DNA of 64,000 nt from a virus, in the IMG/VR virus record IMGVR_UViG_3300014839_000005, positions 1 through 64,000 of that record; one strand, given 5' to 3'. The number at the start of each line of letters is the position of its first letter. Position 1 is the stretch's first letter. Below, piece after piece: positions 56,296-64,000 of this stretch. The notes beneath the pieces were generated by a model. It had not been told where the DNA came from and made no database searches. It saw nothing but the letters and a program-made list of their open reading frames with translations. The position numbers and the translations under genes are program-made.

Positions 56296-57676
56296 AGAAT
56301 TTGCTCCTGGACTTCCTGATAAAAATCTGTTTGACAAAATTAATCAAAATGGTGAAACAAGATTAGTTATTCAAAAACATTTAGCTACTACCCCTCATTA
56401 TGATTTAAGATTGCAAGATAAAAATATTGCACATTCATGGGTTATTAAATCACTTCCTGGAGAACAAACCAGAATATTAGCTATACGACAACCCACTCAT
56501 ACTACAAAATATATGGATTTTGAAGGAAAAATAGAATCTGGATATGGTAAAGGAACTGTTAAAAAAGTTTATGATAAAGATGTTCATGTCTTATATGCTA
56601 ATGATAAGAAAATAAAGATGGTGTTGCCTGAAGGCGAATTCACCATGTTAAAACCTGAAAAGTTTAAAGATACTGATTGGTTAATGATACGAAATAAACC
56701 TATTAAAAATCCTATAACTGATAAACCTCAATATAAAGTAATAACCAAACCTTTAGATTTTTCTGATAAAAATAAAGTTCTTCAGCCTAAAGTCGATGGA
56801 GCCAATGCTATATTTGATTTAAGATCTGAGGCGATGAATAGAATTTATTCATATCGTACTAGCAAAAAGACAGGAATGCCAATAGATCACTCGCATCAAG
56901 TTCCAGGATTACGAGATCTTGAAATCCCAAAATCTTTAGATGGAACTGTTCTTCGTGGAGAATTATATGCTACAAAGAATGGAAAGCCATTACCAGCTGA
57001 GACTATAGGTGGAATACTTAATTCTAAACTAGATGAAAGTTTAAAAAAACAAAAAGAACTTGGAAAATTAAAACCATATATTTTTGATATTGTTAAATAC
57101 AAAGGTAAAGATGTTTCAGAAGAACCATATGCCGCTAAATATGATTTATTAAAATCAGTTCAAAAGAAATTACCACAACTAAGAGTTGCTGAGACGGCAT
57201 TTACTTCAAGTGCCAAACAAAAACTTGTTGATGCTATCAAATCGGGTAATCATCCAAAAACTGTTGAAGGTGTTATTGAGTGGGATCTTACAAAATCAAC
57301 AGGAGATCCTAAAAAACTTAAATTCAGAGATACTCATGATGTCTATATTAGGGAAATCTTTCCGGCGATTAGTGGCGTTAGTGGTAAAGAAAAAGACGAA
57401 GCAGGTGGATTTAAATATAGTTGGACTAAAAATGGCCCAATTGTAGGTAATGTTGGAACTGGTTTTGATAAATTAAAACGACAAGATATGTGGAAAAATA
57501 AAAATAATTATGTAGGAAAAGTTGCAAGAGTTAAATCTCAACAAAAATATAAATCTGGCAGTTTAAGGGCTCCTAGTTTTTATTCTTTAGATATAGAAAA
57601 AAATTTAAATTTAGAAAAAATATCACAATTTGCATTTTTAGATGAAATAAAAAACTTGTTAATTTTAAATGAATAA
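56285..57676 (+). CDS. LigD-type phosphoesterase-DNA ligase fusion, tagged at the C-terminus
   Basis: 463 residues. Residues about 24-125 are a LigD 3'-phosphoesterase (PE) domain: VIQKHLATTPHYDLRLQ (28-44) and later YMDFEGKIESGYGKGTV. Residues about 160-430 are an ATP-dependent DNA ligase: catalytic Lys in QPKVDGANA near 168, RGELYA near 222, EGVIEW near 329, KLKF near 344. The C-terminus carries the cluster tag (LNLEKISQFAFLDEIKNLL, about 442-460). PE-ligase fusions repair DNA ends in bacteria. The tag suggests this one is packaged, perhaps to seal or clean the genome after injection (inference). Confidence 0.88.
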   Translation: MENKEFAPGLPDKNLFDKINQNGETRLVIQKHLATTPHYDLRLQDKNIAHSWVIKSLPGEQTRILAIRQPTHTTKYMDFEGKIESGYGKGTVKKVYDKDVHVLYANDKKIKMVLPEGEFTMLKPEKFKDTDWLMIRNKPIKNPITDKPQYKVITKPLDFSDKNKVLQPKVDGANAIFDLRSEAMNRIYSYRTSKKTGMPIDHSHQVPGLRDLEIPKSLDGTVLRGELYATKNGKPLPAETIGGILNSKLDESLKKQKELGKLKPYIFDIVKYKGKDVSEEPYAAKYDLLKSVQKKLPQLRVAETAFTSSAKQKLVDAIKSGNHPKTVEGVIEWDLTKSTGDPKKLKFRDTHDVYIREIFPAISGVSGKEKDEAGGFKYSWTKNGPIVGNVGTGFDKLKRQDMWKNKNNYVGKVARVKSQQKYKSGSLRAPSFYSLDIEKNLNLEKISQFAFLDEIKNLLILNE

Positions 57677-58094
57677 CAAATTTAAAAAATGTTCTATATG
57701 TAAGATAGAAAAATCATTAAATAATTTTTATACTGATCCTACTCATAAAGATGGGCATCAATCGAGGTGTAAACAATGTGATAATAAGAATGGAAAAGTA
57801 TATAAATCTAAACATAAAATAGAAAGAATGAATTATCATTTAAAATGGAAATATAATATTTCATTAGAACAAAAAAATAGAATGATTATAGACCAAAATA
57901 GTAAATGCGCATCGTGTGGAGATATGCTTGGTATTAATGCAAAAAATATTTGTATAGATCATAATCATATTACAAAAATAGTTAGAAAAATACTATGTCA
58001 AAAATGTAATGCCGCATTAGGATTTATGGAAGAAAATGTAGAAAAAATATTAAAATTAGCAGAATATGCTAAATATTGTAACCAGATAAAATAG
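57669..58094 (+). CDS. Endonuclease VII-like HNH homing nuclease
   Basis: 141 residues: CSICKIEKSLNNFY and CKQCDNKNGK knuckles, then CASCGDMLGINAKNICIDHN and CQKCNAALGF. Clearly related to gene 55693-56295, so two copies flank the ligase. It overlaps the ligase stop by 8 bases. AT-rich. Confidence 0.87.
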   Translation: MNNKFKKCSICKIEKSLNNFYTDPTHKDGHQSRCKQCDNKNGKVYKSKHKIERMNYHLKWKYNISLEQKNRMIIDQNSKCASCGDMLGINAKNICIDHNHITKIVRKILCQKCNAALGFMEENVEKILKLAEYAKYCNQIK

Positions 58095-58103
58095 AAAATT
58101 ACA

Positions 58104-59489
58104 ATGGAAAACAATCCTATCTTCTACGTCCCTGTTCCCGTCATTTGCGGCGGACAGATTGTTCAGTATAAAACTGAAGGTAATTATTATTATGTAAAAA
58201 TAAGTGATACGCACCCAATGAATGGAGCTATAGCATGTTCTTTAATCTATCCTCCAGGCGCAAAAGCTAATTATGTTGTAGGAGATAGGGTAAAAGTTCT
58301 TGTTATGATGATGTTTGGTGGCGTTGAAATGAAAATACAGGGAGTAATGCGTAGTGCAAAGCATTACATTCTTGGTCTTAATGATAAAGGTCTAATCTTT
58401 CCTCTAGAAGAAGGTCCGTCATATTTAAGAAATGAAAAAGATCATTCATTTTTAAATAGAGATAATGATGCCGGCCTTTTAGCAACTGATGATGGATGTG
58501 CTATTATTACAACTCGTGGAGCTATCAAAACTATACATAGCCCCTTTGGTAATGGTATATATGAAAATATGAAACAGGATATGTATCAAAATTATCATCG
58601 GATAATTTCACATAACGAACCATATCAATCAAGAGAATATTTTGGGCTTTTTAAGGGATTAGATGCTGAAGATAAAAAATCGAGAACAGATCCTAAACGT
58701 TCTCTTTTATGTTATAAAAGATTTGTTACTCAAACAATGGATCCGTCCAGTTGGGTATCTACCTGTGAAGGGTCCTGGAATCCTTGGGTAGGGGCAAATA
58801 ATAGTGTTGAAGAAATAATTAAAGGTAGTAATATATTATATACCAAAATTATTCATTCTGGCGCTACAACTACAGCAAAAAGATTGACCGTGGAAGCCGG
58901 CGAGGAAGGCCCTACATTTTATAATTTCAGAATAGATAAGATGCTGACTGGAGAAAAAAGCATTCCTCTTGGAGCTGGAGCTTCTCCGGCGGTGTCAGGA
59001 AATACATTTAAATGCAGTATATCAGATAGTGGAGAGGTGGATGTACGAGCGGCTGCCAAGGGTATACCTTTAACAAATTTTTCAGGAGTACAATTAAAAA
59101 TTGACACTGATGGAAATCTTATTATCAATGCTAAAGGGGCTATTACTATATCTCATGGGGATGCAGATAAAAGTACATGTAGTATTGAATTTGATGGTAA
59201 GGGTGGAATCGATGTTAAGGCTTTGGGAGGATTTAAAGTTAATGGACAACCCGTTGCCAGTGCTACATTTATAGATTTTTGGTTACAATATGCGGCAGCT
59301 ATGTATACGTGTGCTACACCAGGATCTCCAGCGGTAATAAATCCTGCCGCCATACCATATATAACACAAAATTCTATTCCATTGACTAAGGATGCGAGTG
59401 CCGGAGGTTTTACGACAGCTGGATTGCCAGTTGCTCCTCCAATTACTGGATTACAACCATTTGCAGATTATCATCAGACAACAGCTTAA
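58104..59489 (+). CDS. Probable baseplate/tail-spike-type structural protein, 461 aa
   Basis: An OB-like N-terminal domain (about 10-95, with GNYYYVKISDTHP and GDRVKVLVMMMFGG), a large middle, and a C-terminal stretch of short repeating strands (NLIINAKGAITISHG, SIEFDGKGGIDVKA, GFKVNGQ) that looks like the beta-helix of gp5/gpV-type puncturing proteins. That arrangement fits a baseplate spike or hub. Not tagged. Structural assignment by fold impression only. Confidence 0.5.
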   Translation: MENNPIFYVPVPVICGGQIVQYKTEGNYYYVKISDTHPMNGAIACSLIYPPGAKANYVVGDRVKVLVMMMFGGVEMKIQGVMRSAKHYILGLNDKGLIFPLEEGPSYLRNEKDHSFLNRDNDAGLLATDDGCAIITTRGAIKTIHSPFGNGIYENMKQDMYQNYHRIISHNEPYQSREYFGLFKGLDAEDKKSRTDPKRSLLCYKRFVTQTMDPSSWVSTCEGSWNPWVGANNSVEEIIKGSNILYTKIIHSGATTTAKRLTVEAGEEGPTFYNFRIDKMLTGEKSIPLGAGASPAVSGNTFKCSISDSGEVDVRAAAKGIPLTNFSGVQLKIDTDGNLIINAKGAITISHGDADKSTCSIEFDGKGGIDVKALGGFKVNGQPVASATFIDFWLQYAAAMYTCATPGSPAVINPAAIPYITQNSIPLTKDASAGGFTTAGLPVAPPITGLQPFADYHQTTA

Positions 59490-59494
59490 ATATT

Positions 59495-59528
59495 TTGATT
59501 GATTAGCTCAATTAACGTATATTATAAT
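59495..59528 (+). promoter_or_regulatory. Plus-strand promoter upstream of the 749-aa structural gene
   Basis: TTGATT, 17 bp, TATATT (59518-59523), overlapping a TATAAT (59523-59528). About 60 bp before the ATG. Confidence 0.5.
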
Positions 59529-59586
59529 TAATCAGTATAGTTCCAGATAATCATTAAATTTTGTATTATACAAAAGAGGTAACAAA

Positions 59587-61836
59587 ATGATAAAGTTACA
59601 AGATGCAGTTTTAAGAAAGCCCACCTTTGAAAAAACAGCCACATACGAACTTCCTCAAGATGTAACAAACTGGAACTCTGAAATATTGGAGAAGTTCTTT
59701 GAAGAAGTGAATTATCTTCCAAAAGATATCAATACTGAAATAGTAGTCAATAGTATTGATGAGAACAAGGGATATGCAAAAGGTTCAGTTGTGGTTTGGT
59801 ATGGAAACCGCAAGTTAAATTTTCCTATTATTGTAAAGGATTTTCAACTCTATCCTTTTGATGTTTATATTACTGAAAAAGATGGTAAGTTTAAATATAA
59901 TAATGCTACAGAAGTCAATGTTAAAACATATTTAATGTCAAATGAAATTGGCAAAATTGAAAATATGTATGATGCTGCTATGGGTGCCAATATTAAGACT
60001 CCTGGTAATATTTCTCCTAAACGACATATCAATCTTTCTGACGACTATAATATTGATTGGATTTCCGCTTATCCTAATTTCACCAAGATGTCTTCAGATT
60101 GGCGGGAAGAAGATTTTAAGCACCTGAAAAATGTCCTTGAAAAGAATGCAGATATCGCTAGTTCATTTGTTGATACTACAGGGGACTTGGTTAATAATAT
60201 TATTAATCTTAATCGTGGTAAACAAGCAATTCCAAGAGATAAAGCACAAGGCAAACTTGACCTTAATAATGTTGTTGATGCAAAACAGGCACTTACTGTT
60301 ATTGATGCCGAAATGTTTGATACGGCAAAATTGATTCCCATTAAACCTCCAGCTGTTTGTGAATTAAGATTATATCAATATCCGTCCATGGAAGATTTCA
60401 TGGATAGAGGCGATAGTGAACTGTTAAGATTTTCTGCATCTAAAACTGGAAAACCTATTACTGGCGTAGTTCTTGATTATAAGACAATTGAAACTTCTGG
60501 AAATTGCCCTATTGAATGCGCCTCTTCTGTAACTTCAAAAGATGCTGATCCCATAGAACAAGCAAGAGCGGTTCGTAATCGTAGACCTCAGATATTTATC
60601 TGTTCTGAAGGTAAATATTATTCAACAGACGATGACTGGGGAAAATCAGGTATTTGTTTTTATGGATCCAATATTTTATCAATACCTGGTATGGTAGATA
60701 AAATTGTTGAAAGAATAGCTAATAAAACCACAAATGATTATCTCAGATTTAATAAAGATAATCATGGTAATGGTGATGATAAGATTTTTCATCGTAATCT
60801 TGAATTGCGCCAAGGTAAAGAAAATGTTGAAAATGGTGACGCAATCAAAAGCCATTATCAAGGTATCATTCCATGGCCGGCAACTGTATATCCGAACTTT
60901 GCAAGTCAAAATAAAGAATTACTTCTGATTTATGGAAATAATGATACTTATGAATGTGTCAAAATTTCTGGTCCATTTAAGAGATATAGGGTTAACGGGA
61001 CCACCGCATATGCTTGTTCAGAAATGGCTCTTATTCCTGCAAGAATTGCTGTCATTCAGCAAGTTGGTTCAGTAACTGATCCAGTCTATAAAATGATTGC
61101 AGGAGAAAGTAAAAAAGTATATTTAATTCCAGAAAATACTCTTGTTATCAATATGGATTTTATGGAGAGATTGAATAAAGATGACTTTATGAGTCCAGCA
61201 AAGCCTATTCAGAAGATTTATGAAGAAGCTTCAATTCTGAAGGTGGCAATAGATCTTGGACAAGATGGATATCGTATTTATGGAAGTCCTGTAAAACCTC
61301 TTCAGAAGATAGCGCATTTTGATGATAATACATGTCTTAATACTAAAGATGCTATTAATGTATTAAAAATTCTTGGTATGGAGAAAACAGCCGCCGAAAA
61401 AGCTCTTAAAACTGTTCTTATTAAAAATGCTGAATCTCCTGGTTCATCCATTATGGTATATGGAGTCAGGAATGATTATATTAATCCTAAACTTTATGAT
61501 GGTATTGAGAAACAAGCCAGAGTAAGAGATATATACCGTCAATTAGCTGCTGAGTTGAAAATAGATTTAATTAAAGAAGCTAGTGTTATAAGTGATCCTG
61601 AAGCTGTAGATGTTATGTTAAGTTTAAATTTTGTTAATGAAGATAATCTTAATGAATATGTTGATCAGGTTCATATTATTAAAAAGGTTATCGGCAAACT
61701 TTCAGCAATGTTGGTAGCTTCAAGGATGGGTCTTAGTGATATCGATGAGACTGCTACAAAGAAAGCTATTGATGGGTTAGACAATGTCGTCAAGGGACTT
61801 GAGAATATTAAATTATCAATATCTAATCAAGGATAA
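59587..61836 (+). CDS. Large virion structural protein, 749 aa
   Basis: Long alpha/beta protein with no enzyme motif that I can see. Some repeated phrasing (AKPIQKIYEEAS near 540; VKPLQKIAHFDD near 570). The position among tagged and baseplate-type genes and the length suggest a structural protein such as a tail or inner-virion component. It has its own promoter and a GAGG ribosome-binding site. Confidence 0.5.
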   Translation: MIKLQDAVLRKPTFEKTATYELPQDVTNWNSEILEKFFEEVNYLPKDINTEIVVNSIDENKGYAKGSVVVWYGNRKLNFPIIVKDFQLYPFDVYITEKDGKFKYNNATEVNVKTYLMSNEIGKIENMYDAAMGANIKTPGNISPKRHINLSDDYNIDWISAYPNFTKMSSDWREEDFKHLKNVLEKNADIASSFVDTTGDLVNNIINLNRGKQAIPRDKAQGKLDLNNVVDAKQALTVIDAEMFDTAKLIPIKPPAVCELRLYQYPSMEDFMDRGDSELLRFSASKTGKPITGVVLDYKTIETSGNCPIECASSVTSKDADPIEQARAVRNRRPQIFICSEGKYYSTDDDWGKSGICFYGSNILSIPGMVDKIVERIANKTTNDYLRFNKDNHGNGDDKIFHRNLELRQGKENVENGDAIKSHYQGIIPWPATVYPNFASQNKELLLIYGNNDTYECVKISGPFKRYRVNGTTAYACSEMALIPARIAVIQQVGSVTDPVYKMIAGESKKVYLIPENTLVINMDFMERLNKDDFMSPAKPIQKIYEEASILKVAIDLGQDGYRIYGSPVKPLQKIAHFDDNTCLNTKDAINVLKILGMEKTAAEKALKTVLIKNAESPGSSIMVYGVRNDYINPKLYDGIEKQARVRDIYRQLAAELKIDLIKEASVISDPEAVDVMLSLNFVNEDNLNEYVDQVHIIKKVIGKLSAMLVASRMGLSDIDETATKKAIDGLDNVVKGLENIKLSISNQG

Positions 61837-61839
61837 ATT

Positions 61840-62094
61840 ATGATTGATTTAGCAAAAATTTCTCAAGAAGCATTTATAGACGAATTGCAAAAAATAGCAA
61901 TGTCTGAAAGTGTTATAACAAAAGCTATTAATGCATCACACAATAAGGCTATGAGTCTTTTAGGACAATCACCAATAAGTGCATCAAATATTTCTGCAGC
62001 TGCAAAAAAAATAAGACAATCATCTAATATGAGATTAGGTCTTGCTAAAAGACGCGATAATGTTGGATATAGTTTTCTTAAAAAAGGAAGGTAA
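61840..62094 (+). CDS. Tagged small protein, 84 aa
   Basis: N-terminal tag MIDLAKISQEAFIDELQKIA, then a basic helical body (SNISAAAKKIRQSSNMRLGL). Begins 3 bases after the structural gene stop. Likely a packaged DNA- or RNA-binding protein; unknown. Confidence 0.6.
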   Translation: MIDLAKISQEAFIDELQKIAMSESVITKAINASHNKAMSLLGQSPISASNISAAAKKIRQSSNMRLGLAKRRDNVGYSFLKKGR

Positions 62095-62096
62095 TT

Positions 62097-62543
62097 ATGA
62101 TTGATTTACAAAAAATTGCTGAAAGTGCATTTGTGAATGAACTTGAAAAAATATCAAAACTTTCACACACACTTGAACCTGACGCTTATACACCTACTAT
62201 TAAACATTATGTTAAAAATATCCAAAATATTGAAAAGAAAGAAAAATCTGAATGGAATAAATTAAAAAACAAATATAAACCAGAAATAAGATCTAATAGA
62301 TTGGCTGCATTAGGTGGAGCCCTTGGAGGTGGTGGAGCTGGTTTTGCTATAGGAAAATTATTTGGTCTTCCCGTTTCAGGAACCATTGGTGGTAGTTTAC
62401 TTGGCGCTGGTGGGGCTGGTGGTATTATGAGTTATATTAACGAATTAAAAAGACCATCTTTTGGAAAAGAAATGTCTTCACATACAGAACGATATGGAGA
62501 AGGCGCTCCTAATATCAAAGATTTGCTAATAAATAGAGAATAA
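62097..62543 (+). CDS. Tagged glycine-zipper protein, 148 aa
   Basis: Tag MIDLQKIAESAFVNELEKIS, a basic helix, then a Gly-rich hydrophobic segment (about 75-118, ALGGALGGGGAGFAIG) as in membrane-inserting proteins. Two-base gap to the previous gene. Confidence 0.6.
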   Translation: MIDLQKIAESAFVNELEKISKLSHTLEPDAYTPTIKHYVKNIQNIEKKEKSEWNKLKNKYKPEIRSNRLAALGGALGGGGAGFAIGKLFGLPVSGTIGGSLLGAGGAGGIMSYINELKRPSFGKEMSSHTERYGEGAPNIKDLLINRE

Positions 62544-62544
62544 G

Positions 62545-62745
62545 ATGAATTGGCTTCAAAAAATAGCTGAAACTGCTTTTGATGATGAAATGCAAAAAAT
62601 TCTTCAAGCTGAAGGTATTGATAAAATAATGGATCATAGAGCTTTAACTAGAGTAACGAATATGAATCGCTCTGGTACTAATGTTGGAATTAATGATGAA
62701 TACAACCCGACAGAATCAGAAAGTACATATGGACAATCGTTTTGA
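62545..62745 (+). CDS. Tagged small protein, 66 aa
   Basis: Tag variant MNWLQKIAETAFDDEMQKIL, then a soluble polar tail. The end overlaps the start of the next gene by 17 bases. Function unknown. Confidence 0.6.
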   Translation: MNWLQKIAETAFDDEMQKILQAEGIDKIMDHRALTRVTNMNRSGTNVGINDEYNPTESESTYGQSF

Positions 62746-63145
62746 AGAAATAACGAAATACGCTTTTGATGAAGAGTTAAAAAAAATAGCAGACTTTTAT
62801 ACTGATATGTTAGCTACTTATCCTGATGAAGAAGAGGAACCTGAATACGAGGAAGAATATCCAGAACAAGCCGCTTCTTATGACTCCCAACGACCTAATC
62901 CAATTCCTAGTCTATTTGCTGGTGCAGGAACTGGAACTGCTTTAGCATCTGGTCTTGGAATGTTGAGTAATAATATATTGGGCAATCCTATTTCTCAAAA
63001 TTTTGCCAGAAATGCTATTATTGGCGGTTTAATGGGTGGATTAGGTGCTGGTATTCCAATTTTGATAAATCATTTTTCGTCATCAAATAATAATGAGGAA
63101 AATGATGTTGCCGCTCAACCCATCAATTCAATAATGGAAAATTAA
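62729..63145 (+). CDS. Tagged membrane-like protein, 138 aa
   Basis: From ATG 62729: tag variant MDNRFEEITKYAFDEELKKI, a very acidic stretch (DEEEEPEYEEEYPEQ), then two Gly/Ala hydrophobic segments (LFAGAGTGTALASGLG and IIGGLMGGLGAGIPIL). I chose this start because the tag begins there; the frame is open further upstream. Confidence 0.6.
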   Translation: MDNRFEEITKYAFDEELKKIADFYTDMLATYPDEEEEPEYEEEYPEQAASYDSQRPNPIPSLFAGAGTGTALASGLGMLSNNILGNPISQNFARNAIIGGLMGGLGAGIPILINHFSSSNNNEENDVAAQPINSIMEN

Positions 63146-63571
63146 ATGCATTCTATTACACATAAAGCTTTTATTAATGAGTTGGAAAAAATATCTGCAG
63201 CCGGTATAGTGGGAGATATATTAGCAGCTTCGTTGTTAGGTCAATTAGCTATGACTGGTGCTCAACATACTAAAGGAATAAAAGAAGCACTTAAAGCGGG
63301 TGCTACACTAAAACATGCTTTTAGTGCTCCTCCTTTGCCTATTGGAAAAGAATGGAAATTTGTACCATTAAATAGAGTAAATAATCAATTAAAATTACAA
63401 GAAAATCAATTAGCATCTATGACTAAAGAGAAATCTTCTTATGAACATTTTTTAGATGAACAAAGAAAACGAATGCAGACAATTGCTATGCCTACTGGTG
63501 CCGTTGTTTCTATAGCAGCAGAACGAAAACATGATCGTGAACATATACATAAAACACCAATGAAAGGATAA
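63146..63571 (+). CDS. Tagged small protein, 141 aa
   Basis: Shortened tag MHSITHKAFINELEKIS, a hydrophobic helix (AGIVGDILAASLLGQLAM), then a basic soluble part. Starts right after the previous stop. Function unknown. Confidence 0.6.
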   Translation: MHSITHKAFINELEKISAAGIVGDILAASLLGQLAMTGAQHTKGIKEALKAGATLKHAFSAPPLPIGKEWKFVPLNRVNNQLKLQENQLASMTKEKSSYEHFLDEQRKRMQTIAMPTGAVVSIAAERKHDREHIHKTPMKG

Positions 63572-63573
63572 AC

Positions 63574-64000
63574 AATGAATAAAGATACTATGCAAAAAAT
63601 TGCAGAAGAAGCATTTATTGATGAGCTGGAAAAAATTTCTGGTAAGAAAAGCGAAGTTGCTGGAACAGCAATTGGTGTAGGTGGATCCATTGGAGGGTAT
63701 GCGCTGACTAAAGGTGCAATTAAACGAGGAATGACACCAGAATATGCTAAGGCAATTAATGAATCTCTTATAAAAAATAAAACTATTGGAAAAGTTATGG
63801 GATCTTTAGCGCATTCACAAATGAAACATCCAGGTAAATGGTTAGCCGGTGGATTAGCTCTCAGTGCTATTCCTATCGCAGGTGGGTTAATGCAGAAAGC
63901 TAAATCAAAAGAAGAAATGGATAAACAAAACAAACAAACAATATCTAATTTAGCGCTTGGTCCCTACAATCTTGGTAAACGTATTAAAGCCTCTCTTGCT
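63574..64000 (+). CDS. Tagged membrane-like protein (partial, runs off the window)
   Basis: ATG 63574 begins MNKDTMQKIAEEAFIDELEK, a near-consensus tag. Two Gly/Ala hydrophobic segments follow (AGTAIGVGGSIGGYAL and WLAGGLALSAIPIAGGL) separated by a basic linker; 142 codons are visible with no stop before the window edge. Confidence 0.65.

Overview
The window is a piece of a large, AT-rich tailed-phage (probably jumbo-phage) genome. Signs of this are tightly packed small genes with overlapping starts and stops, phage replication and nuclease genes, a multi-subunit-type RNA polymerase, free-standing homing endonucleases, virion/baseplate-like genes, and no host housekeeping genes or rRNA. I cannot name the host.

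Layout. From 1 to 45.5 kb nearly everything is on the minus strand and looks like early/middle genes; from 45.66 kb to the end everything is on the plus strand and looks like late/virion genes. Minus-strand units are separated by compact junctions: an intrinsic terminator, its T-tract, then a promoter-like element AGTTAT-N18-ATAAC followed at once by TATAAT. I found this element at least 11 times with exactly 18 bp between half-sites.

Regions. (1) 0.45-2.9 kb: NAD+ salvage pair (nicotinamide phosphoribosyltransferase plus a bifunctional NMN adenylyltransferase/Nudix protein). A short IS200/IS605-derived non-coding element lies upstream. (2) 3.1-8.9 kb: an operon that looks like a complete ubiquitin-like conjugation pathway. 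It encodes a tandem two-domain Ubl, an E1/ThiF enzyme, a JAMM peptidase, and two proteins sharing a colinear C-terminal E2-like domain with a conserved His...Cys. This is my main candidate for an undescribed system. (3) 8.9-28.2 kb: replication and recombination (VRR-NUC nuclease, SNF2-type helicase, DnaQ-RecB/Cas4-like nuclease fusion, primase-MCM-like helicase fusion, putative ssDNA-binding proteins, HD hydrolase), broken up by GIY-YIG and HNH homing endonucleases and a 2.5-kb island of strong RNA hairpins. (4) 28.3-28.95 kb: a highly structured non-coding RNA of about 660 nt with its own promoter and terminator. (5) 29-45.5 kb: XRE regulator, an AT-rich origin-like region, a tandem array of eight paralogous small genes (one broken), many small zinc-binding or membrane proteins, an SPFH protein, and a TnpB element. 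(6) 45.66-64 kb: a single-chain beta-beta' RNA polymerase of about 2115 aa, then virion-type genes.

In region 6, twelve otherwise unrelated proteins share a short helical tag of the form K-I-x3-A-F-[IV]-[DN]-E-L-x-K-I-[AS], usually at the N-terminus. The tagged proteins include a putative ADP-ribosyltransferase, an HExxH peptidase, a J-domain-like protein, a LigD-type ligase and glycine-zipper membrane proteins. The tag looks like a virion-packaging or cleavage signal for a set of co-injected proteins. All functional calls are from motif reading alone; no database search was done.
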